Assembly: GCA_000231825.2 (NCBI GenBank)
Contig: JH720328.1
Coordinates: forward strand, 312,148 to 376,147
Source: Tetrahymena elliotti 4EA
Taxonomy: Eukaryota; Ciliophora; Oligohymenophorea; Hymenostomatida; Tetrahymenidae
Length of the DNA: 64,000 bases
Direction: 5' to 3'
The notes under the pieces are model-generated. The model made no database searches. It worked only from the letters and a program-made list of their open reading frames with translations, and had not been told where the DNA came from. The position numbers and the translations under genes are program-made. Within the stretch, counting starts at the first letter, position 1; every line of letters begins with the position of its first letter. Shown here in pieces: positions 48,312 through 60,713 of this stretch.

Positions 48312-49481
48312 TCATGAATTTACATTCCATTCAAGAGGTGGATTAGTAAAGCTTATTTAAAGTATGACAGTGCTTTCATCTACTAATATACCATAATAGT
48401 AATATTAAGATTTACATTACTTTTTTAATATTATTTCATCAATAGATTCTTCTTCATTAATATTCAGTGGGCATCTAGAATGGAAATAGGTAAAAAACCT
48501 GTTGAATTCTTCTAGAAATTATTATAATTTCGACTAATTTTTCAATGAATAATCTAGCCATGTTTTCATGAAAGCTATCTTTTAATCTAAGTCAAGTTTG
48601 TAGAAATCATTTTGATCAATAAACTAGAAATTCAAATTCCTTGACTTAATGGAACAATCATCTGAAGGATTTACATAGATAGACTCCGCTTCTCTGAATG
48701 GGTAGTTATCAATATTCTAGTCTTACTAAGTTGAAAGTTAAATTCTATTAAACAATTAACTTAAATTTTAGCATAGTATTTCTTTTTCTCCGTTAATTCT
48801 TTAGAAAATCTACTAAGAGATTTATGAACCGTGATCTCTATGACGAGCTTGCAGTTCTTATAGAGTTAATTGCTCAGTTATCTATTAAAAATTATCTTTA
48901 ATCTCTAGCTCATCTTTAATGTCCTCATTTATTTAAGTATTATTAGATTAGTAGACATTTTCTTAAATAGGCTATTACTCTGCATTTTATATCAAGATTT
49001 TAATTTTATCAGATAGTTAATGCATGGCTCCTAACTAACTGAGATCTAATTTTTAAGAATTAGAGACTAAAAGTTATTTTTTAATGTGTTCTAAATCTTA
49101 AATTATGCTATTTAATTCTAGCAAATCATCTTGAGGATTTTCTTTCTCAACTTAAAATATTTCATCAAGCAGTTAAACTTCTTCTATGACTTATGATTAA
49201 TTATCTGATTCTAAGTTATAGATATCAGATAAATCATTAGATTCTGAAAGGATTCTGGTTTCTGCATCATATTCAGGCTAAGATTCATTTTAGTATTAGT
49301 TCTAATTTTAATTTTATGATGATTACTAAGTTCTTAGGTTAGAGGCAAAACGCTAATATTAGAGGTATTAGTTACCACCTTCTTAAGGAATTTAGTTATT
49401 CAAGATCAAAGGAGTGAGATTATCATAATTCTCTTCTTTTACTTAGTCTTAGTGAAATTCCTATTCAAAAATTTAGAACAT
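48312..49481 (-). CDS. Q/E-rich, probably coiled-coil protein
   Basis: A single 389-codon frame runs from ATG 49481 (in-frame TGA upstream) to TGA 48312-48314. Residues 1-80 are very rich in Gln/Asn (QNQNQNQYQNE). Residues about 95-230 have heptad-like spacing of Leu/Ile with Glu/Lys/Gln (LLDEIFQVEKEN, LLELNSIIQDLEHIKKQLL, LSDKIKILIQNAEQQ, ITEQLTLQELQARH), suggesting a coiled coil. The C-terminal 150 residues look globular (FYKLDLDQKIAFMKTWLDYS, FNRFFTYFHSRCPLNI, YYYYGILVDESTVILQI) but match no family I recognise. A structural or adaptor role is a guess from composition only. No intron. Confidence 0.75.
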
Positions 49482-51444
49482 CTTATTTCAAAGCAAATTT
49501 TACTTCACGTTTTGGTTTGGGTCTTAATTAAAGAGATATTTTTTCAACTTTTAATAGATCAAAAGTTAATAAATAATCTTTTAATTAATTATTATAATTT
49601 TTTTTTGTATTTTCACTTGAAAGATTTATCAGATAGGGAAAGTAATTTAATCTATTCAATGATATTGCTAGTAGCCACATTTTTTTTTACTAGCTAAGAT
49701 TTAAAAATAAAAAATTAAATTTTAAAATACAAATAATTTAATTAATATTTTTTGAATTAATATTAATATTTTATTTTTAATGTATTAATTTTGAAAATAT
49801 TTTAAATAAAATCTAAAAGAATTATTTATCTTTCAACAAATTTTATATGAAATGTTATTTTTCTTTTTTCTTATTTAATTAAATGAAATCTTTATTATTT
49901 TATAAAAGAAATATTGAATACATTTATTACTTTGAATTAATTAATTTAAAATTTTTTTCTTATAAGCAGTTTTCATTTAAATTATTTCCTAAATAAATTA
50001 TATTTAATACCCTCCTTATTCAAATTATTTTAAATATCAAAATATTTTAAAAATAATGAATATCAATTTTGATTTGCTCAACTATAAAAAAAATATTCAG
50101 AAGCTAGCAATATTTTTTTGAAGATTTCATAAAACCTATTAAAATCCAATTTAAAACATTCAAGCAATAAAAATAATATTTAGAGAATAGCTCAAGCTTT
50201 ATTCTCAAATTTTCATCATAACAACATTAAAAAAGAATTTAATTATCATAATTTGTTGAAATAAGTTGTTATTTTAGAGATGATGTTTTTTGCTATTCGT
50301 TACTGAAATATTTTAGAATGAAAGGGTCTTATCTGATCCTTTCATGCAAATATTATGCTCAAAATACTTTCTAATCAAAAATTGATATTTATCTGTATTT
50401 AAAAATTAATAATTTAATTTTTTATATCGATTTCCAAGGAGCACATACATTTCCTATATAATTCAATTATTAATTGTTTAAATAAAATAAGAATATTATT
50501 TTTAAAGCAAATAAGAATTTATATAAAAAATGTTTTTTAAAAATAATTATTAAACATAATAAAAATTTATTAAAAATATTAAAAAATTATTTTATTAATT
50601 CAGTTTCAAAAATTTTTTGGTCAATATTAGTGCTCCTCTAATACCAAATATTTCTGTCAGGATATGTCAATTAATAATTTGGGAGAAACTCTATTAATAC
50701 AATAACCAATAAAGAAAAATTGTAATTAATAGATCTTAGTATAAAGAATAAGAACAGTAAAATAATGCATATGTTTATTCTTTTATGTTTTTTACATTAA
50801 ATTAAAAATAGAATTTTATTTGTTCTAAATTTTATGTGATAAAATAAAAATGTCTTTACTTTTATTTTGCTGTATATTTATCTATGAATAACTAACTACC
50901 TATTTATCAAATGAGAGTTTTCAATAAATTTACAATATTTACAAACTGCAAAATACTTTACTGTTTTTAAGAACTTAAAAATTATTTTTAAATTCCAATT
51001 CTATCTAATGTAAATATCTTCTTTATAAAGATTAATTAGCAGTGATCAAAATAAAAATACTTAATTTTTTCAATTTATGTTTATAGTTGTCTTATTTAAA
51101 CATTAACAAAATAAATGTAGATAATAGAAAAATAGAATATTAATTTAATTTATTCTTAAAGAAAGCACCAATCAACCTATTCAAAATATAAAAATAAATA
51201 ATCAAAAAAAAGTATCTAGGGGTAAGTACCTAACCTTAAAAAACTGAAGGATTGACCCAAAAATAAAAGATAAATCTAATTAATTAAATTTTTAATAATA
51301 CAAATTTAAATAATTAAAAGAACTCGCTTATTTAATCAAAGATAGAGGTTATAAGAATTAAATTGATTTTTACTCATATAAAGAATTTAAAGTAAAATAG
51401 ATTACTATTTTATACAACAAAAAATAATCAAATTAACAAAATAA
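49482..51444. other. Intergenic region, 2.0 kb
   Basis: AT-rich. The last 250 bases resemble the upstream flank of the third copy of the tandem gene family (around 56480-56724), so the duplication includes the promoter. Otherwise nothing is supported. Confidence 0.5.
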
Positions 51445-54406
51445 ATGGTTTTTAAAAAGCTAGATTTTCTTTCCTCTCAATTTCTATTCAATATTGGAGG
51501 TTAACAACATATAAAAAAAGCCTAATTTGGAGGTTTTTTATCATTTGCAGCTGTAACTTCTGCTATGATCTATTTTATTTTTAGCTTCTATTTATTTATA
51601 CCTTACAAATCAGACAGCCAAAGTTCTTATCACAGACCTTTGTGAGTGGTCATGAAACTGATATTCAATTGCATAATGATTTAATAGCTTTTAGATACGA
51701 ATATGTTGTGAATTAAAGTTTAGAAAAAATTGAAAAATAAAATAATAGAACCTATTTGGTTTATAAACCTGCCCTTTAAATAATGGATTCTAACTATACA
51801 AAGATAATTTATTTAAATTATTCTAAATGTAATAACACAGAACTCCTTGGTTTCTATTGCATTGATTTTTCATCAGTAAGTAATTACACTCTGAGATTAA
51901 ATGATAAATAAAATTAGTATATTAGTTTAGTTATTTTAGTAGGATCTTGTATGGGTTTATAACCCAATAATACAAATTGTGCTAGCTAAAATGAGACTAA
52001 TAACTATTGAAATGGTTTGTTGCACTTAAAATTATTTACTTAGATTTAATATGACTTCCTAAAAAATACAAACAAATTATAAAAATTTTTTGATCAATTC
52101 CTATTTAGATAGATATGTGACAACTTCTTATGAAATTGTCAAGTAAAAGACTACTGTACTTTCAGGGGCCTTTAATCAGTCTAAAGAAATGTTTTCTTCT
52201 CCAATTTCATACCAATTAAGTGCTTCTTATGCTGAAAGGTATAATAGCTTTTAAATTTTTGCTTGTATTTAACCAAGTGAATAAATACAAACTATAAAGA
52301 TTTAATACTATAGTTTTCCAGAAATTCTAGCTTCTTGCAATAGTGTTTTCGCTTTGGTTATGACAGTTGGCATTGTTGCTATATTTATTAGCACAAAGCT
52401 CATAAAATAAGAATTATTTCTGTTTATTTTACAGAATATTAATTAGAATACTTATTAAAATATAATAGATAGAAGAAATCAAATGCTAATCACTAAAGGA
52501 GAAAACCAAAAGAAATCAAATGAGCTGAAAATAAAAAAAGAAATAGCTAAGAAAAAAAAAGAAATGTAAAATTTTGATGCTTTATCTAATAAGCAAAAGC
52601 TTCAGAAAAAAATATCATTAGACTCTTTGAAAAACTAGAATTCAATCAACAGGTAAATTGAAAAAAATTAATAATTAGATTAACAGTTTGATTTAATAAA
52701 ACTGACACCATCAATTATTTCTCTTCTCCTTAATAGTAAAATGAAAAGTAAGATTATATAGAGAAAGGTAAAAGCAAAACAACAGCTGACTAACTAATTA
52801 AATATTAAAAAGAAATATTTTCATCTTTTAATAATAACTCTTAGCTTTAATTACTTAAATAATAATCTAACTAAAATCTTAATTACCACAAAAATTAAAT
52901 AAGATAAGATGAAGATAATTAAAATTTGCTAAAACAATCAATTTAAAAAGAGCAATAAAGTTAATTTATAGAGGATTAAATGACATAACTAAATCAAGAA
53001 AGTATTTGTCTAGAATATAAATAAAAAAGCGAATAAACTCCAAGCTTTTAAACCTCTTTGATTTGTGACATAAACCACACAAAAGGTTAATAAAACTGTT
53101 TGAAAAGTATTACTTAAACTGCAAATTAATTTCCAATATCAAATCAAATCCCTCAAAATCAATAAAAAACTAATAATTAATTAACTGATATTCTTAAACA
53201 TCCTCAGGATATTTTAAAAAAAATAACAAACCCAAAATCAATAACAAGCTAACATAATATTGACTCAGCTATTCAACTGTTAGAAAAACAATAAAGCTTT
53301 AATTTACTGTCAATTCAAGAAAAAGTCAATCAAAGTAGTTAATGTCTTAAAAGCAAAGAAGGAGAAAGCAATAATAATTTTGGTAATAGGTAAATAGACT
53401 AGTAATTAATAGATATTCAAAAGGATTATATTAATAAGTAATCTAATTCCTTAATAAACTCTTCATCTGAAGGTATTAAAAAATAAGAATTTTAAGCTAG
53501 ACTTTTTGAAGATTTAAAGGATATTTAAAAGGAAGGGAAGAAACATAATACTATTTAACCTTTAAATAAGTCTAGCGTAAACTAAACTGTAATATCAATT
53601 TTTATTAATATACTTATTTTACAATTTTTAATAGGCAAAAGAAGAGATTAAAAAATGTGATAATGCATAATTAGATCAAGAGTAGAAAAATTGTGAAACA
53701 GAAATTTTAAAAAAAGATACAAAGCTTTGAAAAAATCTTAAATAATCCCTCAGATTAGCAGTAATTAAGAAAATTCGAAGACAAATAAATAATAGAAGAA
53801 AAAAATAAGAACTTTGATGATAATTAAAATCGACAAAGCTAAAAGCTGAACAATTTATTTAGTGGTGGGACAAAATAATCAGTTAAAAACATAATATTTA
53901 AGATGAAGTACTTTCTTTATAATTTTAAATTGTTTAATTGAATTCAAAAAATATTTTATCAACAATGACATTAAATAAAAATTAGTTATTGATATTATAG
54001 ATTGTGGAAAAGGAGTGAATATTTGAAAGATTAAGAAACTAAAAAGTAAATAGATGAATATTTAATGAAAGTGTGGATATTCATTCTGTATAACATGATT
54101 TATTGTTCATAAAGAAAGCCCTTATGATTTTACTTAGTCATGGATAATTTGCTGCTTTAAAGCTGGTTGAAATTTCTAAATAAGGTAATTCATTCTTCTA
54201 TCTATTTACATATTTTTAAAAAATAATAATGTATTTATTTAAAAGGAGTTAAAGATAAAACAAACCATTTTACAAATTAGTTATCTTTGTTAAAATCAGA
54301 AGACCAATAGCTTAGATTGATTAATAATTTCATAATAAGATAACAGAACTAATAAGATATTACCGAAATAAATTAAAGAATATTTTCCTCAATTAGTATT
54401 TTGTGA
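51445..54406 (+). pseudogene. Copy 1 of the tandem two-TM protein family, disabled
   Basis: Aligned by eye with the intact third copy, this starts identically (MVFKKLDFLSSQF, NIGGQQHIKKAQFGG) and keeps the downstream introns. It has several lesions: a net +2 shift just after the first membrane segment (a TTTA duplication near 51592 and loss of two bases near 51612); a TGA at 52008-52010 in the frame the homologous copy uses; a two-base loss near 52043; and a missing A near 54063 in the conserved C-terminal exon. The homologous codons are otherwise well conserved, so the decay looks recent. Sequencing error could explain single sites but hardly all of them. Confidence 0.7.
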
Positions 54407-54864
54407 AATTAATTTTGAAAATTAATCTATTAATATTTGTTTTTATTTTTGTTTGATTTTTTTTTGAATTTGTTACATTATTAATTATTTAATTTTATTA
54501 TTTAGTGAAAAATACATCTTTTCTAATTCAAAAAAAGAAAGATTAAATTATCTTTGGAATTGGAAATAAAGTATGGTTTTATTTTATTTTTTATTCAATA
54601 AAAATAGAAATAACTCCAATTATTTCTTATTTTTTGTGAAAGAATGAGTAAAATTTTAATTATTCGTTATTATTATCTTCTTAAAAATTTCTAAATCAAA
54701 CAGATCTTTAATATTTTTTTGATAATTGATTAATATGCTCAACATTTTAGTTAAAATTAAAACGAATATTAAAAGAAGGTTCATCCACCATTTGAAATAA
54801 ATAAATTTGAGGAAAGGAGGGAGGGTGATCATCACAGGGATCCTTTTAATTTTGAATAAGTAGA
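54407..54864. other. Spacer between copies 1 and 2
   Basis: Contains the duplicated 3' flank of copy 1 (to about 54540), then unique AT-rich DNA with a small purine-rich island at 54810-54830. Confidence 0.45.
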
Positions 54865-56047
54865 TTATTTAGATTATTGGGTGATTTAATAAAATTACCA
54901 CCACAAAGATTTTCCTCTCCCTAATAATAATAATTATAATATGAAGATGAAAAATTAAATTAAAATAAAAAGTTATTAGAAGGATAAAAAAAAATAGTTA
55001 ACTTCTAAATCAAATATTAAGAAAAAATCCTTTAATTTTTAAATAATAACTCTTAGTTTTAATTACTTAAATAACAATCTAAATAAAATCTTCATGAGTG
55101 CCAAAAGTGAATAGGAGAAGGTGAAAATAGTTAAAGAAAAAATTAAAATATTTTAAGATAATCAATTTAAAAAGAGCAGTAAGTTATTTTCTCTTCGATT
55201 CTATTACTTAACAAAATTAAGAAAGTATTTACATAGAATATTTTCTAAAAAGTGAATAAGTTCCATGGTTTTAAGTAGCTTTGATTAGTGGTATCAATCT
55301 ATCTATCAAAAGTCTATTAAAATTTTCTTAAAAGTATTACATAATTTACAAATTAATTTCCCATAAATCCATCAAAGTCTATTAAAAACTAATAATTAAT
55401 AAACTGATTATCTTACACTTCCTCTTTTTTGGATACTAAAAAATAATAAATCCTTAATTTATAAATGTTTAAAATAATATATAACTCAGCTCTTCAATGA
55501 AAGAGTTGTTAAGTTTTTGTGCTACTATTCTGAAAACAATAAAGCTTCAACCTATTATTAATTTAGGAAAAATTAAATTAAAGTAGTTAACTTCTTAAAA
55601 ACTAAGAAATAGAAAGCAAGGATAATTTAGGTAATAGGCAAATAGAGGAATCAATAATACAACATGAAAAAAATTCCATTAATAAAAACTTGAACTAATT
55701 CATAAACTCTTCATCAGAATGTATTAAAAATAAGAAATTTAAGCTGTAGATATATTTTTACAAGATTTACAAGGATATTTAAAAGTAAGATAAGAAAAAT
55801 AGTCTTTCTTAAGGTCATATTTAGGTAGCAAAAACTAAAATGCAATACCTTTTTAATTTTTTAATGACTAAAATACTTATGTTGGAATTTTTAATAAGAA
55901 TAAGGTAAGCTAGTTAGTTATTTGTCTCTATTAAAATCAGAAAATCAGCATCTTGAACTAATTTACTAGCAAAGATAGCAAGAAGAATGTTATTTGATAG
56001 AAATAGATTAAAGAATATTTTCCTCAGCTAATATTCTGCGAAATCAA
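54865..56047 (+). pseudogene. Copy 2 of the tandem family, truncated and internally deleted
   Basis: Similarity to copy 3 begins around its nucleotide 57955 (the TTAATAAAATTACCACCA stretch) and runs through the Gln/Asn-rich cytosolic region. It then jumps from the intron-1 region (near 55870) directly to the last exon (TATTAAAATCAGAAAATC..., AAGAATATTTTCCTCAGC). The start codon, both membrane segments, and exons 2 and 3 are absent. Multiple small indels are present. It is a non-functional remnant. Confidence 0.75.
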
Positions 56048-56050
56048 TTT

Positions 56051-56724
56051 TGAAAATTAATCTATTTATATTGTTTAGTTTTTTTGGTCAGTTTAAAATT
56101 CTTACATTATTTATAATTTAATTAAATTTTTCCTAATTGTAATCATAAAAATACAACTATTAGATTAATTGAAAAAAAAGAAAGATCGATTTTAAATTTC
56201 GATTAATTTTTTTAATTGAAAAATAATAAAAGAAAAAAATACAAATTGCGCTATTATTTTGTATTAGATTAGATAGTCAAATTTTACTATCCATATCCTT
56301 ATGATAAAAAAAAGTTCATTTTCATCAATAATAAAGCAATCTTGAATATTTTTTTAATCAATACTGTAAAAATTTACTATTTTAAAAAAGGCTAAAATTT
56401 AAAAAGATTGTTCTACCACCATTCGAAATGAGAAAAGATTTTTAAATTTTATCATAGCTTTAATAGAGATAGACAACATATTTCAGTTATATATAATAAT
56501 TGGAAGGATCGACTCAAACATATCAGATAAATCTAATTAAATTTAATTTGTAATAATTCCAATTTAGTTCAATAAATAAACTCAACCAACTTATGAATAA
56601 TAATAGTTAGATACAGGATATAAGAATTTAATTATTTTTTACACATAAAAAGAATTTAAAGTAAAAAAATATTAAACTGATAGATATTTTATACAACCTA
56701 AAAAGATTTAAATTAACAAGATAA
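56051..56724. other. Spacer and upstream flank of copy 3
   Basis: The last 240 bases are similar to the region upstream of copy 1 and presumably hold the promoter of the intact gene. The first part is the duplicated 3' flank of copy 2. Confidence 0.5.
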
Positions 56725-59708
56725 ATGGTTTTTAAAAAACTGGATTTTCTTTCCTCTCCCTTTCAATTCAATATAGGAGGTTAACAGCATATAAAAAAAA
56801 CTTAATTTGGAGGTATTTTATCATTTGGAGCTGTCACTTCTGCTTTGATCTATTTTATTTACAGCTTCTATTTATACCTTACAAATCAAATCTAGCCAAA
56901 GTTCCTATTACAAACCTATGTGAGTGGTGAGGAGACTGACATTGAATTACACAATAATTTATTAGCTTTTAGATATGAATACGATACAAATCAAAGTATA
57001 GAAAAAATTGAAAAATAAAACAATAGAACATATATGCTTTATTATCCTTCAATTTAAGTAATGGACTCTAATCATACAAACAATATATATTTGAAATACC
57101 ATAAATGTGATAACACAGAACTACTAGGCTTCTACTGCATTGATTTTTCATCAGTAAATAATTACACACTGAGATTAAATGATAAATAAAATTAGTATAT
57201 TAGATTAGCTATTGTAGTAACATCTTGCTATAGTAATTCGATCAATAATGGAAATTGTGCTAGCAAAAACGAGACTGATAACTTATCAGGAGGTTTATTG
57301 CACTTAAAATTACTTACTTAGTAATTTAATACGACTTCCAAAAAAATACAAACAAACTATAAAAATTTTTTGATCAATTGCTTTTTAAATAAGCGTGTGG
57401 ATTCGAGTTATGAAATTATCAAGTAAAAGACGAGTGTACTTTCAGGGGCCTTTTTTCAGTCTCAAGAAATATTTTCTTCACCAATTTCATACCAATTAAG
57501 TGCTTCTTCAATTGAAAATTATTCGAGATTTTAAATATAAGCTAATATTTAACCAAGTGAACAAATACAATACATAAAGATTTAATACTATAGTTTTCCA
57601 GAAATTCTAGCTTCTTGTAATAGTGTTTTAGCTTTAGTAATGACTGTTGGTATTATTGCTAAATTTTTAAGTATGAAGCTCATAAAATAAGATTTGTTTC
57701 TGTTTACTTTACAGAATATGTATTAAAATACTTATTAAAATATAATAGATAGAAGAAACCAGACACTCGAAGCTCAAGGAGATATACAAAAGAAATAAAA
57801 TGAAACAAAAATAAAAGAAGAAAAGGATAAGTAAAAAAAAGAAATGTAAAATTTTAATAAAATCTTCAGTAAATAAAAACTCAAGAAAAAAACATAAGGC
57901 TCTTTCAATAATTAAGATTCAATGAGCTGGTAAAATAAAAAAAACTATTAATTAGATTAACAGGTTTAATTCATAAAATTACCACCAAATATTAATTTTT
58001 CTTTCCCCTAATAGTAATAATAATAATAATATTTGGATGATAAGATAGATTAAAATAACAATGGTAAAAAAAAAACAGTAGACAGCCCCGAAATCAAATA
58101 GTAAGAAGAAATACTTTCATCCTTAAATAATAACTCTTAGCAAGAAACACTTTAATAATAATCCAACTAAAATCTTAAAAACTATAAACAGTAAATAGGA
58201 GAATATGAAGATCATTAAACATAAAATTAAAATATTTTAAGAACATCAATTTAAAAAGAATAGTAAAGTTAATTAATAGAAGATTAAATTTCTTAACAAA
58301 ATCAAGAAAGCATTTGTATAGAATATAAACAAAAAAGTGAATAAATTCCAAGCTTTTAAACATTTTTGATTAGTGACATCAATCACACAAAAGCCTAATA
58401 AAATCGTCTTAAAAGTATTACGTCATTTACAAATTAATTTCCAATCTCATACCAAATCCATCAAAATCAATAAAAAACTAATAATTAATTAACTGATTAT
58501 CTTACACATCCTCTGTCTCTGGGTTTTACAAAAATTTCTAGTCCTTAATCTATTGCTGATTAATGCAATATGGAGTCAGAGATTCAACTCTTCTAAAAAT
58601 AATAAAGCTTTAATCTACTATCAATTCAGGAAAAAGAAAGTTAAAGTAATTAATTTGATGTAAGCTAATAAAGAGAAAGTAAGAATAATTTTGGTAATGG
58701 ATAAATAGACTTTTAAGTAATAAATACTCAAAAATATCCTATTAACAAAGACCAAAATTTGATTATAAACTCTTCAAATCAAGGTATTAAAAATTCAGAT
58801 ATTTTAGCTACAAATATTCTTTTACAAGATTTAAAAGAAATGTAAAAGAAAGATGAGAAATCTCATCCTGCTTAAATCCAAATTGACAGAAGCAGAAACA
58901 AAACAGTAAAATTTTTTTAATGATTAATAATAAGCTTATTTTACAATTTTTAATAGGCAAAAGAAGACAACAAAAAAAGCAAAAACGAATAATTAGATCA
59001 ATAGTAGAAGAATTGTGAAACAGAAATTGAAAAAAAAATAAAAATCTAAAAGAATCTCTCAGATGGATAGTAATTTAAATAATTGGATGAACAAGAAATA
59101 ATAGAAGAATAAAATTAGAAACTTGATGATAATTAAAATCCATAAAGATAAAGGTTGTACAATTTGTTTAGTGATACAATCAAAAAATCAGTTAAAAACG
59201 CAATATTTAAGATGAAGTACTTTCTTTATTCTATTAAAAATCTTTTATTAAGAATAATGCATAAAAATTATTTATTATTGAATTAATAGAATATGGAAAA
59301 GGAGAGAATATTTGAAAGATTAAGGATTAGATTAAGAGACTGTAGAGTAGATAGATCAATATTTAAATGAAAGTGTGGATATTCATTGTGTATAACATGA
59401 TTTATTGTTAATAAAAAAAGCAATTATGATTTTACTTAGTCATGAATAGCTTGCGGCTTTGAAGTTAGTTGGAATTTCTAAATAAGGTAATTCATACCTC
59501 TAGCTATTTACATATTTGTTGAAAATAATATTTTATTTATTTAAAAGGTATCAAGGATAAAACAAATCATTTCATGAATTAATTGTCATTATTAAAATCA
59601 CAAGATCAATAGCTTAAAATGATTAATAGTTTTCTCACAAGATAACAAAATTAATGTGATATTACAGAAATAGATTAAAGAATATTTTAGTCAATTAGTA
59701 TTTTGTGA
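56725..59708 (+). CDS. Two-membrane-segment protein with long Q/N-rich cytosolic tail (intact copy 3)
   Basis: Exons 56725-58905, 58957-59216, 59290-59486 and 59548-59708 join in phase to 932 codons. The N-terminus MVFKKLDFLSSPFQFNIGGQ and the GGILSFGAVTSALIYFIYS helix (residues 28-50) mark a large ciliate family of membrane proteins. A roughly 230-residue outer loop with several Cys and N-x-S/T sites follows, then a second helix, ILASCNSVLALVMTVGIIA (about 292-312). The rest (620 residues) is Lys/Gln/Asn-rich, and ends in a conserved-looking helical region: EQIDQYLNESVDIH, HDLLLIKKAIMILLSH, LSLLKSQDQQLKM. The last three exons are the best conserved parts between copies, suggesting a folded domain. 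The function is unknown; relatives are annotated only as transmembrane proteins. It is the only copy of three with an open frame. Confidence 0.85.
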
Positions 59709-60713
59709 AATTAATTTTTAAAATTAATATCTTTATTTTATTTGTTTAATTTTTTTTGTTAAGTTTAAATTTCTTACATTGTTTGTAATTAAATTAAATT
59801 TTTCTAAATGTAATACTGCTATCCTATTAATTCAAAAAAAAAAAGAAAGGTATTTTTAAATTATAAAATACCAATGTTTATCAACTTTTTTAATTTAGAA
59901 ATTGTAGACTATAAGTACAAATTAATAAATTACGAAATTGAAGAGTGAAATTTTAGAATTTCCAATTTTTTATGGGGAAAAAAAATTATAAAAAGTAAAA
60001 AATATAAGTAAAATTAGCATATTAGATATTGTTGATTTTTATGACAAGTTCAAAATTTTTTTGCTAAAACAATTAAAATAAATTCTTTCTGTATTTGAAA
60101 TTATTTAATTTCAGTCAGAGTTTGTTGCAAGAAGATTTTATCAGGATTTAACAATACTAACTAATTTCTGAATGATTGAGAGCCATTTATGAGTATCTGT
60201 TTTTAATGCTGAACAATAATTGCTTTTATGGACCCTCCATTTCTATTAAAAAAGTAATTACTTTGAATTTATAATATTTTTTTTACAAAATAAAAAATTT
60301 ACTTTATAACTTAAATGGCCTCTTTTTCTCATTAAAATTAAATGAACAGAAAGTCATTAGCTTTTATTATTATCTCATCTTATTGTTTTTACAGAATTTA
60401 GTAGCAGTGTTTGGATTAAAAATAATAAGGAAATTATTAATAATTTTTGGAAATTCAATAGACTTTTATTTTATTCTACCCTAGTTTTTTCATATATTAA
60501 GATACTTTGAGAGGATATTTACAAAAATTTATTTAATTTTAACTCGATTAAAATTAACACCCATTATTTTCTTAAACAAAAAAAGCACATTTATTAAAAA
60601 TCGATTTGTTTTAAAAAAAATTCATAAAAAAGTTAAAAGATTCTCATAAATCAAGACCCTCCAAATGTTTGTTTAGTTTTTTATTTTATATTGTTAATAT
60701 GAATATGTAACAA
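59709..60713. other. Intergenic region, 1.0 kb
   Basis: Begins with the third copy of the duplicated 3' flank (to about 59840), then AT-rich convergent spacer. No other feature. Confidence 0.5.

Larger units (their letters stand above)
51230..59840 (+). repeat. Tandem triplication of a transmembrane-protein gene with its flanks
   Basis: Three direct units: about 51230-54540, 54865-56170 and 56490-59840. Units 1 and 3 share the upstream flank, coding region, introns and a similar 3' flank (AATTTTGAAAATTAAT...). Unit 2 lacks the 5' third and the exon 2-3 segment. Confidence 0.85.
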
